A DNA stretch of 64,000 nt from Verpa conica (Eukaryota > Ascomycota > Pezizomycetes > Pezizales > Morchellaceae): assembly GCA_033030425.1 (NCBI GenBank), contig JAUFSD010000018.1, positions 1,407,867-1,471,866 on the forward strand. The letters run 5' to 3'. The position numbers and the translations under genes are program-made. Shown piece after piece: positions 31,559 to 40,939 of the stretch. The notes under the pieces were generated by a model. That model was given only the letters and a program-made list of their open reading frames with translations. It made no database searches and was not told where the DNA came from. Every line of letters begins with the position of its first letter. Position 1 is the first letter of the stretch.

Positions 31559-32080
31559 CTAGAAGGAGATGAGAAGGTGGTCCTTGTTGTACTCGCCATC
31601 AAATAAGACCTTCGCCTCAAGATGAACCCAAAGCTCGTTCCCATTCTTCAAGTAAAATCTAATCTCACCCTTGACAACCGCGAGATTAATCTTAATAACA
31701 AGCCCATCCTTTAGGTTCCCGTAAAAGGTGCCTAAGTCAATACCCACGATTGAAGCCGTGACACCTATCTCCATCGTACTCGTCTCAATATAACCAGTGA
31801 TCTATTCCGAAAGAATCAGTTAGCACCGAAGTGAGCGCGTTGGTAAATCCGAGTGAGCATACCGTAGCAGGACCGAAGCTCCAGCTGAATTCATGTCGCC
31901 CTTTAATCCCCTTGACGGGTGGAAGCCTGCTCTCCTGACTAAGCTGAGTAACTTGGAAGTTTCCGTCTCCCAAGTTTTTCACTTCGAGTGTGGCCCCTAC
32001 GATCTTCAGTACCAGCTCCTAGTAAAGAATTGGACCGAGGAGTAATTACCGCTAATGTACTTTTGCTGATCTTCACCCAT
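31559..32080 (-). CDS. Small 135-residue protein, three exons, unknown
   Basis: Exons 32080-32050, 31996-31863 and 31801-31559 total 408 nt, exactly 136 codons with stop. Introns of 53 and 61 nt are GT..AG, and the second has a GCTAAC branch site. The protein starts MGEDQQKYISGATLEVKNLG and ends YNKDHLLISF. It looks like alternating beta strands (for example IKINLAVVKGEIRFYLKNG and ELWVHLEAKVLFDG) without signal peptide or TM. I do not recognise a named family; a lectin-like or beta-sandwich fold is only an impression. A strong TATA box (CTATAAAAGG, complement of about 32216-32225) lies about 137 nt upstream of the ATG. Confidence 0.75.
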
Positions 32081-32216
32081 ATTTCTTGAGAATTTGAATT
32101 CCTTGAGTAAGAATTGGGGTATGGTGTTATTTTAGATGTTTAAAGGAAGTTGAAAAATAGATGCTAAAGATGGTTTAGTAGAGAGAAGAGAGGAGTGGGA
32201 GTGGGAGATATCGTCC

Positions 32217-32223
32217 TTTTATA
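32217..32223 (-). promoter_or_regulatory. TATA box of the 31559-32080 gene
   Basis: TATAAAA on the minus strand, about 137 nt before the start codon, followed by a CT-rich stretch typical of fungal transcription starts. Confidence 0.55.
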
Positions 32224-32280
32224 GCTGAAGAGCTGAGGATATTAGCTATGTCTCCCATCCTATAAATAAACAAGGAGGTG

Positions 32281-33347
32281 ATCTCAGGTCAGTCAAATAA
32301 GAGTATAACCAAGTGAAGTATAACTAATCTATCATTGAGCTTCACTCGATAGTATGCACTTCCATGAGGGCTTCAGGAAATCCCCAGATTTTACTTACAT
32401 AATACGCTACTACCCACACCAATCAGTCCTCATACCGACTCTACTATTAGCACTAATGCGCTTTTGCAAGTCCGTGACCTCCACCACTTCCAAAGACGGG
32501 ACACGATCTACCAGTGGTATATTTGAAGAACCCCTTTTATTTTTACGACTCGAGGGGGAAAAATATTACGCTTTGGTTTCCTCCCCAAGTGTTAGAGTTT
32601 GCTAAAAGTAATGCCAAAACTTAGGGCTTGTTCTAGTTTCTGTTTCTAAGTGGCTATAACCTTAGAGCTGTCTGGATGCAGTTACCACTGCTACATCATA
32701 GAGTGCCGTCCTAATAGATCATTGATACGTAATTTACGCCTCCAACATCTTTACATGTGGTAGTTCGTAGTTAGGTTCATGCGGAGCAGCTACCCAAATC
32801 TAGTAATGGTCGCTATAAGTGGTGTCACCCCCTTACATAAAGATAAAAGATATAATTTTTGTTTTTAACAGTAATGATCACTAGAGAACGCACCAAGCTC
32901 TGCCACGTATTTTCTTAGCTGACCCCTTACATGACACACACACTGTGAAACCTGCAAACGTTGATCTCTGCTACCCCTGCACCGGGCCCCTTTCAAGATG
33001 GGTACAACTCTCATTGAGCTTCCTATTCAGTCCCTATTCTTTCCCGTTAACTCTTAGATCTTTATGACGTAGCTTCTATATACATAACGTACATCCTAGT
33101 ATGCTTTTCTTGTGATTTAATAAAATAATTCATAGTACTCAAGCTGTGGTGCTAAGCCTACCAGTCTTATATAGGATATATATGGCAAAGCAACCTAAAA
33201 CTAGAAGCTTCACACCCAAACATATAGCGGTTACTATGTAGCATCCCTGAGATCTCATTGTGGGGTATAACGAAATGTCTGATAAAAATGGGAGATCTTT
33301 TACTCTCATATCCTAAGCTGGCATTTACTCTGCCTTATATATTAGTA
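32281..33347. other. Non-coding spacer
   Basis: No supported gene or repeat. The 83-residue plus frame at 32354-32605 has no motif. Confidence 0.35.
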
Positions 33348-33507
33348 CAGAGAGATCGCCCTATAAGAATATGAAACTAAAGCAGTATTATATCCTTATA
33401 GGTTAGATATCATGAGAGAAAAGGATCTCTCTACAAAATGTAATCCTTGTCTGGTCGGGAGTGCGTACCTTTACAAGGCGATTATTCTTATAAGGGCGAT
33501 GATGCTG
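33348..33507. mobile_element. Mariner-type MITE, 160 bp
   Basis: TA at 33346-33347 and 33508-33509. Ends CAGAGAGATCGCCCTATAAG and the complement of CAGCATCATCGCCCTTATAA. A possible diverged relative (CAGCATATTCGCTCTATAAG) begins at about 48572. Confidence 0.7.
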
Positions 33508-33653
33508 TATAATTAAAAGGGACTCTCCAATAAGTGCAATAGTGTAAAAGCCTTTTCTGCGTACCTCTTGATGGCGTTGGGTTTCTGACACAGGGTACAT
33601 ATCTAACAAGAAATACTCAAGACTCCAATCCTAAGCATAAATCTGCTTTCAGT

Positions 33654-33705
33654 CCGAGTAGGTAGTACTTATGATAAATTCATTCATTCATTCACCGAGC
33701 AGGTA
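33654..33705 (+). mobile_element. Ultra-short TTCA-tailed insertion, 11-bp TSD
   Basis: CCGAGTAGGTA (33654-33664) and CCGAGCAGGTA (33695-33705) flank a 30-bp insert that starts GTACTTATGATAAATTCATT and ends in TTCA repeats. Confidence 0.7.
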
Positions 33706-33824
33706 AAGAGGACTACTCCCAGCGTTACTAACGACAAGGAAGATCTAGAGTGAATAGGGCATGCACTTTTATACGAGATTAGGTGTGCGGAAAGAATTAG
33801 ATTATAAAACGACTGGACTAGATT

Positions 33825-33884
33825 AGTTGCCAACACCTTGCATGTGCTTATAATAAATTCATTCATTCATAGTGGCCAACACCT
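33825..33884 (+). mobile_element. Ultra-short TTCA-tailed insertion, 14-bp TSD
   Basis: AGTTGCCAACACCT (33825-33838) and AGTGGCCAACACCT (33871-33884) flank a 32-bp insert (TGCATGTGCTTATAATAAAT plus TTCA tail). Only 120 bp from the preceding copy; a telomere-like CTAACCCTAA follows directly. Confidence 0.7.
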
Positions 33885-34044
33885 AACCCTAATAAAAATG
33901 CGATCCCTACAAAAAAAAAGTAACCATACCGGTGGGGTCTCCACCATCAATTTATAAACTTATGATGGACGCGACACTACTCCGCATTGCTCAAACGCTA
34001 CTAAAGTCTTTTTTTCTAGATCAGGTGTAGCAACCACCAGGCCT

Positions 34045-34310
34045 TCCAATAGGCAAGCCCAGGCAAGGAAAGGCACCGGCCCGGCCCAGCCCAAGAAAGA
34101 ACTAATATTGCTCTTATTGCCCTAGAACTCCCTAAGATCTCCCTAAAAAACCGGTGCCATCTGGTGCTACATTCAAGATCAGCCCCTTCTAATAATGTTT
34201 AAGGTGGCCCCAATTAAATATATGGCCTGGACAAATATTTTCTAGGGCCCAGCCCGGCCAAGTACGACTCGGGTAAGCTCTAATATGAGTTGGCTTATTG
34301 GAAGGCCTGA
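34045..34310. mobile_element. Possible TIR element
   Basis: CAGGCCTTCCAATAGGCAAG near 34049 and its near-complement near 34305, with GC-rich subterminal blocks (GGCCCGGCCCAGCCC and GGCCCAGCCCGGCC). I could not find a matching target duplication. Confidence 0.45.
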
Positions 34311-34793
34311 AAACGACTCGCTACTGCTACTACCACCAATTGATACTCTGGATTCTCACTATCTCCCTTCCCCCCCTCCCACCAACAGTGACAACAGTAA
34401 TTCAATATTACACTCCCACTCAGAATCACGGAAAAGTTACAGCCACCCCTCATCTTGCAACTACCCTGCTATGATGTATATTAGTTGGTGGTATAATAGA
34501 TGGGGCGAGAAGAAAAGAGGGAAAGGGAAAACAGAATAATAGTCCCCTAACCCTGAAGGGCATTATCTGAACCTAGGTCACGTGACTAAAAAAGCAGTAT
34601 AATGCAGACTGGAATTTCAAATGGTATGGTCGAAGAGTCAAAGAAGTGTAAGTGACAGACTGCCGGAGAATCGAATCAAAGGCTAGACTAACCGCGTTTT
34701 TAACTCCAAAAGTTATCTAATGTACATAACTACCAGAGGGGATCATAGGCATAAGGCTAATATGACCTACCCCTAACCCACAGTTCACAGCCT

Positions 34794-35396
34794 CTATATC
34801 ATACTCCCCGTCCCCATCTCATGCACATCATCAGCGTGTACCTCTACTGGCCTCATCACAACGATCCTTGCCCTCTCTTTTGCCCTCTCCTCCGCCCTCT
34901 CCTCCGCCTCCTCTCCTCTCCCTCCCTCCACCACCCTCACCCCCCCAGTGACCCTCCTCACCCTCTTCTTCCTCCTCAGGAAGTACACAGCGCCCAAAAT
35001 AGCCAACACCCCCAATGCCCCACCGATAACCCCCACACCCGCCGCAGCACCAGTACTCATCCCTCTCGCCTCCGAAACCACTGTAACAGTCGCCGCTACT
35101 ACTGCCGTACCACTAACCGACATCGTACTTGATGCTACCGTCCTTGATACTGTTGTAGAGGTACTCACTGCCCCCGGCCCCCACACTGGCCCATTCTTTG
35201 CCGGGTTCTCATACGAGATAGGTATACAGCTTCCTTCTACTCCCCCCTGGTCCGGACATTTCTCCAATGTACTATTGCAGCACCAGCCTTCTGACATGAG
35301 CATAGATCCCAGCTGACTTGGGGGGGGGCATACTGTATACCGCTGTGAAAGAACAGTGAATAGATGTATCACCACACGAGGATTGTGCGTTGCCAA
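34794..35396 (-). CDS. Single-pass membrane protein, Ser/Thr-rich ectodomain (5' exon missing)
   Basis: The 3' exon is open to the stop at 34794. A splice acceptor (TTTCACAG) at 35343-35344 probably marks its true left edge, so coding starts at about 35342. Order: a short Cys-rich stretch (EGWCCNSTLEKCPDQGGVEG), a Ser/Thr/Val-rich segment, a TM helix (GVGVIGGALGVLAILGAVYF) with a basic stop-transfer (LRRKKRVRR), and a Glu/Arg-rich cytosolic tail (EEAEERAEERAKERAR). This is the layout of fungal plasma-membrane/cell-wall sensor-like proteins. The signal peptide must be in an upstream exon; a candidate lies at 35735-35932 but the splice is unproven. The Cys-rich exon contains a 9-base G/C run. 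Confidence 0.65.
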   Translation of the reverse strand: MATHNPRVVIHLFTVLSQRYTVCPPPSQLGSMLMSEGWCCNSTLEKCPDQGGVEGSCIPISYENPAKNGPVWGPGAVSTSTTVSRTVASSTMSVSGTAVVAATVTVVSEARGMSTGAAAGVGVIGGALGVLAILGAVYFLRRKKRVRRVTGGVRVVEGGRGEEAEERAEERAKERARIVVMRPVEVHADDVHEMGTGSMI

Positions 35397-35734
35397 GACA
35401 CGTCCTATTGTTAGTTGGTTAGCCAGGGGATGCTACAGAGTGATGGGCGCGAGACAAAAGAGGCCGAGATAAAATTTTACAGGTGCCACAAGAGAGCTTA
35501 TGTGTCGAGGACTTGAGACTGAACTGAGACATAGTATTAAGTGAGGTCGGTGGTACCGCTCATCAAACAACTTTTCTCAGGAAAAACCGTTCGTGGTCAA
35601 GTCACAAGTGCGGGTAATCCTCAGCTCTTTTGATACCCCCAAAATCTCCTGGGCCTCTCAAGACACTGTATAAGGCCTATGGTAGGTCTTGGATCTGGCA
35701 AGCAGAATGCCACTTTGTCTTATCGCGTCCATCA

Positions 35735-35932
35735 CTAAGGGGCGTTTGGAGGAGGGGAATACTCTTCATAAGGTGTACAGCACCACCAGAGATTTTTATT
35801 AGACGATATTGGCGCACCGACGCATAGGCCACCGGAGACACCGGCTATGTTTGTTAGCGGTGCTGGAAGCTGATTAGAAAGGGAAGAGTGTGGGGGAGCT
35901 ACCGCAGCCAGCGAGGTAACAGTCCGCGGCAA
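35735..35932 (-). other. Possible signal-peptide exon for the membrane protein
   Basis: Open frame with a hydrophobic start (LALPRTVTSLAAVAPPHSSL) and cysteines (KNLWWCCTPYEEY) on the same strand and about 400 bp upstream of the membrane-protein exon. No ATG in frame nearby and no proven splice donor. Could also be chance. Confidence 0.25.
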
Positions 35933-36550
35933 GGCCAGGGGTCATGTGAAGTATTGTATAGTTCGCCATGTCGGAGCCCAGGCGGAGATGAAGGAGAGGC
36001 GTGAGAAGAGTGTAGAGGGGAGAAAGCTTATGTGAAAAAGAAAATAAGTAGGGTGGGATATTGTGGGAAGATAGGATTACTCAGCGCTATTAGCAAGGTG
36101 GATGTATCCTTAACTGGGTGCTTCATCTCGTTGATAAATAGCAATCCCCTACCAAAAAGATAACCACCTTATATTCAGGGGGTTCACAGTAATAGCCCCC
36201 CATCTAGCGATGCTAATATACTTGTACTACAATAATTACCAGTCGGGTTTAATATATTCAATGCAGGGACCAGGTTGTGTACTCCGCATAATAATCCCCG
36301 TGTAATTTCGGCGGTCGCTTATGTTTGTTAAGATACAGAGGACTATCTACCGATTGCCAGATAATAAATACCGATGCTGGTCTGGCGACATGAATTTGGG
36401 TAACTGGTACTTTAGCTTATAGATAATAGAAATCTGAACCCTAACCCATTCAAATACTTATGAGTATGGCTGTAAGGCTTCAGGGTCACAAAGACTCGAT
36501 GAAGCACTGTCTGTCACTAGGAAACTGATTTTTATTTGAGAAAGATGATC
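35933..36550. other. Non-coding spacer
   Basis: AT-rich DNA with no gene; an AACCCTAACCC telomere-like motif at about 36436. Confidence 0.35.
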
Positions 36551-36671
36551 ATTGAATCATCATCGGGGGACTTAAATGCTCCCACCCTGACTAAGCACCA
36601 ACATGTGCCACGCTTGCGCCTCATGACAATGGCCAAGCGCTCCTAGGTCTCTCTTTGGACGACCACAAGTA

Positions 36672-36851
36672 CTCGTGTCAGGGCTAAAGTATTGGGACAC
36701 GCTGAAAAGGGAAATATAACGATTGCACAGACCCGTGACGCAATCAAACGCAGTAAAAACAGTGAAGCACGGTGGTAGCAACAGAGAAAAATAGTGACCG
36801 CTCAGATCCGTGACAGCCTGGTCTGTCCCAATACTTTAGCCCTGACACGAG
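36672..36851. mobile_element. TA-flanked MITE, CTCGTGTCAGGG ends
   Basis: 180 bp. Ends CTCGTGTCAGGGCTAAAGTA and TTGGGACA with exact complement at the right; TA at 36670-36671 and 36852-36853. The interior carries a second short repeat pair (CCGTGAC). Non-coding. Confidence 0.85.
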
Positions 36852-37224
36852 TACTCCTTGAATCTCTTGAGACAGGCGACTTTATTATACCCCTGTATAA
36901 CTACAGGACCGGAAAGCCGGGTGTGACCGATACCGAATTAATGTGGCATCTTTAAAAATGCCATAGTAAGTCGGCACTACAACCCGATTATACAAAATCA
37001 TACTGCATTATTCCCGCATTGAGTAGAATTAGGCACTAGATTTAATTTGATTGCCCGTATTGTAAGCATTCTTAGGTGCCAGATGTGTGGCTGAGCATCT
37101 GTGGTGGCGGAGTATACTGGCTACGAATATGGTATGGGCCTGCCCTACCTTCATATCTCTTCTAGCGCACAAATAACTAACAAAGGTACGTGTTCGGCAG
37201 GAATCTTAGTGCGTTAAATATATA

Positions 37225-37420
37225 CCGTATAAACTCGATACGTTGGCTATGCGGGCGTCAACGCCACCTATGTTTAATAGTGTTCTCTAAACCTCTTTGA
37301 GCTTCCTCTAAACCCATCAAAGCTAGCTCATGATAATAATCCTTATGATCAGATAGCAAGTTTACATTTGATAGGAAGTGGCAGCGACGCCCGCATAGCC
37401 AATTTATCGAGTTTATACGG
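37225..37420. mobile_element. Pogo-type MITE related to the Fot element
   Basis: 196 bp with TA on both sides and about 44-bp inverted arms starting CCGTATAAACTCGATA, then TTGGCTATGCGGGCGTC. The first 13 bp match the Fot TIR at 13971 (CCGTATACACTCG) except for one base, so the same transposase family probably moved it. A degraded relative may lie near 22187-22250 (CCGTATTACGTCG, then CGCCACCTATGTTTAA). Confidence 0.8.
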
Positions 37421-37540
37421 TACTTGAAAGATGATAATTACATAAGCCCGAGGTTTGAGGGAGCTGTGATGAGGCGCAAGTGTGGCACACAGAGTGTTTA
37501 GTCAGGGTGAAGGTATTTAAGCCCCCCGATGATAATCATT

Positions 37541-39400
37541 TTGCTGTCTCGCGCCCAGTCTAGATCACGTGACGCCAAGGATCGTTCCTCTACGGGTGAA
37601 GATGGGACAGAGAGATTGTGAGACCCGCTCCATCTTCACCCCCCTACCCTAGTAAAAATATAGTTGTATTTGTGATAAACATTGTTTCATCGCGACCGTG
37701 AGGTATCAAATGAGTACTCGCCTGTCTGGGCCCCGCTTAGCCTTCCCCCATGATACGATGGGCGCTTGACGCTTATATTAAAGCCTTGACTCACTTGCAC
37801 TTGGATATATTTTCCCCCATAACCCCATAAGGGCGAAATAAGATATTATTTTTAAAGAGAGCGGTGCTTCCGAAGCCACTCGGGCAGTCACCCTATGGCA
37901 CCAAGCAGCGGGGAAAAAAAATATATTTGACTAACCTGTCTACTATATTAGATTTTTATTAGTGCAACCCGAGGTCTATAGAACTAACGAACAAGAAGGT
38001 GCTTGGGGATCAGATAGCATGTTAAGGATAGTATACTCTATAAGGTATGTAAATGCATCAATTAAGGTGTATTTATTTCTGTGAGGCAATTTGTGTTATT
38101 CTGACGACTTTCCTACTTTGTATGTATCTCGTGATTATTTATGAAGATCAAGATGATGTTTTTATTAAGCTATCTACGCGGTATATATACTGAGCTAGCG
38201 CGGTACCCGCGATACCCTGCTAGGGATAGTCACGGTATCCACTTAGCATCCGCTATTATTAGCGCCCTATTGGCTGCCATATAACAGTATGGGTAATGTG
38301 CACATTGATGTGTTTGCATACCTTGTAGGGATAGGAACTTAACAAAGAACCAATTTTATCTAGCCTGATCGCTGTAGTATCTCATGTTGGGTCATCGCCG
38401 AAGTTAGCGAAGCGTAAAAATGTCAATTCCAATATTCTTCTCAAACAGATATACCGGGAGAACACTAACCTAAAAGTACTACCGTGATAACCCCACCCGG
38501 TCAAAATATACTCTATTGCAGGGTTTGTCTTGTGTATGTTAATGGGGGTTTTAGCAATATGTTGAAAAAGTCGGCTTCTAGTGTGTTCTGATACCTAATG
38601 ACCCATGGGGGAACTCCCAAAGAAATCTGTAGCCCACGTCAGAGAAAGCAAGGTACCGTGCATAATCTTGCTATTCTTCACTTTCGCACTCGTCAGTTAT
38701 TGTAGGTCACGGGATATAGATCACGTGCTTCGTATATTTCCACTCGTAGAGCCTCAAATCCTTCACATGCGATCACCACTATCTGGATCGCTACGGTAGT
38801 AGCTATTATTCAACGGCTACTACCACATAATCTACTCTAGTTTACCACCCACAAACCTCTGATTTATTTATTCGCATGTAATTGGTACACGGCCAAATTC
38901 ACATCTTCAGTAGAATATCTCAAATATGCCAAGGCATACTTTACTCGGCTTGGCGGATGCCTTGATTACGTATTACATACTGACTGAGCTGTCGTCTTAT
39001 TCCGTAATTATTATTTATCGGCACTCTACCCAGGCTGTAATCGACTAGACCCCGCATAAACCTGCCGTCAGGGCCAAACTCACCCTACCTATATTTCATT
39101 ACAGCGATGTGTTTTCACAGGGTCTATTCTCATTGTACTAAGGAGCAACCAACCTGCTGCGCTTGTGCTTCACTGAGGGCGGATGAGGGCCAGAGGGACG
39201 ATTATAGGTGGGTTAGGGATGTAGGTACCTAATTTGCAAAGAGCGCTAATTCTTCCTCCAGCACACACTGTGTACCTTGTCGACGTAAGTTCTGTATTTT
39301 TTCTTTTCTACCATCATCTGACGCCTTCCAGATAATGGAACTGTTGGACCATTAAAGATATTTCCATCGCATTTATCTCTAACTGTTCAAAATATTGCAG
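37541..39400. other. Non-coding spacer upstream of the RING gene
   Basis: An imperfect palindrome at about 37600-37652 (GGGTGAAGATGG and CCATCTTCACCC). The open frame at 38605-38799 has no motif. Any first exon of the RING gene would lie at the right end but cannot be fixed. Confidence 0.35.
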
Positions 39401-40939
39401 GTTTTTGGGAACGGCAGAGAGAGTTTTCGGAAACTGTCAATTTGCCTGGGCTTACCCCATTTCAGTCAGGGCCTGTGATTTCATCACGGGGCGAAGCATC
39501 CGGTACTGTGGTATTAACGTCACGTAGGCCAACGCCGCAAAAGAGAAGTCGGTGTGGAGCAGGACGGCGCCGCTATAAAAGGGACGAACAGGATAACAAA
39601 AACACATCTTCCCGAATATGGAACACATCCATAACAAGTGCCTGTAGAACAGAACCGTATGGTAGGCGTACGTCTATACCAGATGGGCCTAGCCAATCCT
39701 CACAACCCCGAAATCTCCTGTCAGCTCCGTCTACTACTGCGCAGCAGTCCTATAAAACCCACAGACGTACACATGCCAGTTTACCGGATGGAGTGAACTC
39801 CCCCGCACGATCTCAAGCCCGAAGACACCCCCAGCCACCCCCGTCGAATACTACGCAGCGGCTCCAAACAACCCGCCAGAGGAGTACGAGCTCTATTATG
39901 GCAGGTGGAGAGAATCACCATGCACGGTCACAGGTTAGAAGGCATCGCCAGTCACTCCCACATAGTAATACGCAGCAGCCCCAAGTGACCCGCGGACAGA
40001 GTACACACACCGGTAATACAAGTCTGGCACTTCATATTTCGCCCGACAGTGATGTGGAGGGTTCAGAGCCTGCAACTCAGTCATTTTCTGATATATTTGG
40101 CCATGATGGTATATAGTTCCCCTTACAACTCAGAATGACTAGCGTTGACAACTCCAACCCTATAGAAAATTCTGACGGTGGCGGATTGGATGATCAGAAT
40201 ACACCTTTCCGAGAAGATCAGCAAAATTCTGAAGGTGAATGGAATATACCGAGTTCTGCACCTCGACTTGCAACCTCTTCATTTGTTGCACAGTCACCGC
40301 CCCAGTCTCCCGACCGTAGGAAGCTAGCCGAAGATTCGTCTGTCCTCCTTGAATACTATAGCAGGATTGGGCCGGGTGAGATCAAAGGCACCCATGATGA
40401 GCGGAGACAAATAATCGATAGCGTTATTGAGAAACTCTCAATGATCAGGGGGGATAACATTCATGGCCACAGTGGTCTGAATAGACAAGGGGATGTGAAT
40501 AGGAGATCATCAGTGTCAGGGGCGGAGGATAAGGGGTCAAATTCGGACTGTATCACCTGCTACAGTCATGTTGCCAATATACTCTTGATTCCGTGTCATC
40601 ATCTAGTGCTTTGCGAGGTATGTTTTAGAGCTGAATATCCCTGGAAAAAATTTCAATCTATGATTTTCTAAGGAAATGTGTTAGTTTTGTTGTGAAGAGA
40701 TGGGAATCAGAGGGAATGAAGTACCAGGCCTCAGAACAGCCCCATGTCCAATATGTAGAGGAGAAGTGCTTAATATAGTCTGGTCCCATATACCCCCCCT
40801 TTGCTGCCGAAATATGTTTACTAACGTTATTTCTGGTGGCGTAGGCGAAGATATTCCGAGGTTAGCATGTTCCTTGCAAAAAGGCTTGTGCCTAAACCTC
40901 AAGTTGCACATATTTCAGGTATCCATGTTGTACTCATAG
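39401..40939 (+). pseudogene. RING-finger (C3HC4) E3 ligase-like gene, damaged
   Basis: A splice acceptor ATTGCAG ends at 39400. The frame then runs FWERQREFSETVNLPGLTPF and a long Ser/Arg/Gln-rich disordered region. It meets an in-frame TAG at 40114-40116 and continues in the same frame (MTSVDNSNPIENSDGGG) to the RING first half, CITC..PCHHLVLCEVC, ending about 40640. The second half, EVPGLRTAPCPICRGEVL, lies in the next exon at about 40698-40765. Together they have the eight zinc ligands of a RING-HC. The junction after CFR lacks a normal GT donor: the natural point reads AGAGCTGAAT, while the GTATGT just upstream would remove a zinc-binding Cys. The stop codon plus the poor donor suggest a recently inactivated gene, or a GC-AG intron and a wrong frame choice upstream. 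Confidence 0.65.

Larger units (their letters stand above)
36551..37540. mobile_element. About 1-kb TIR element containing two MITEs
   Basis: Left CATCATCGGGGGACTTAAAT through CACCCTGACTAAGCAC and TTGCGCCTCAT is matched, inverted, at about 37465-37540. Arms are about 85-90 bp with substitutions. No transposase inside. Two TA-flanked MITEs (36672-36851 and 37225-37420) have inserted. A fragment of the same arm is at 51834-51880. Exact outer ends and target duplication uncertain. Confidence 0.65.

Noticed and set aside
40617..40627. GTATGTTTTAG as the RING intron donor
   Set aside because: Using it removes the cysteine needed for the second zinc site (CEVC), leaving an incomplete RING.
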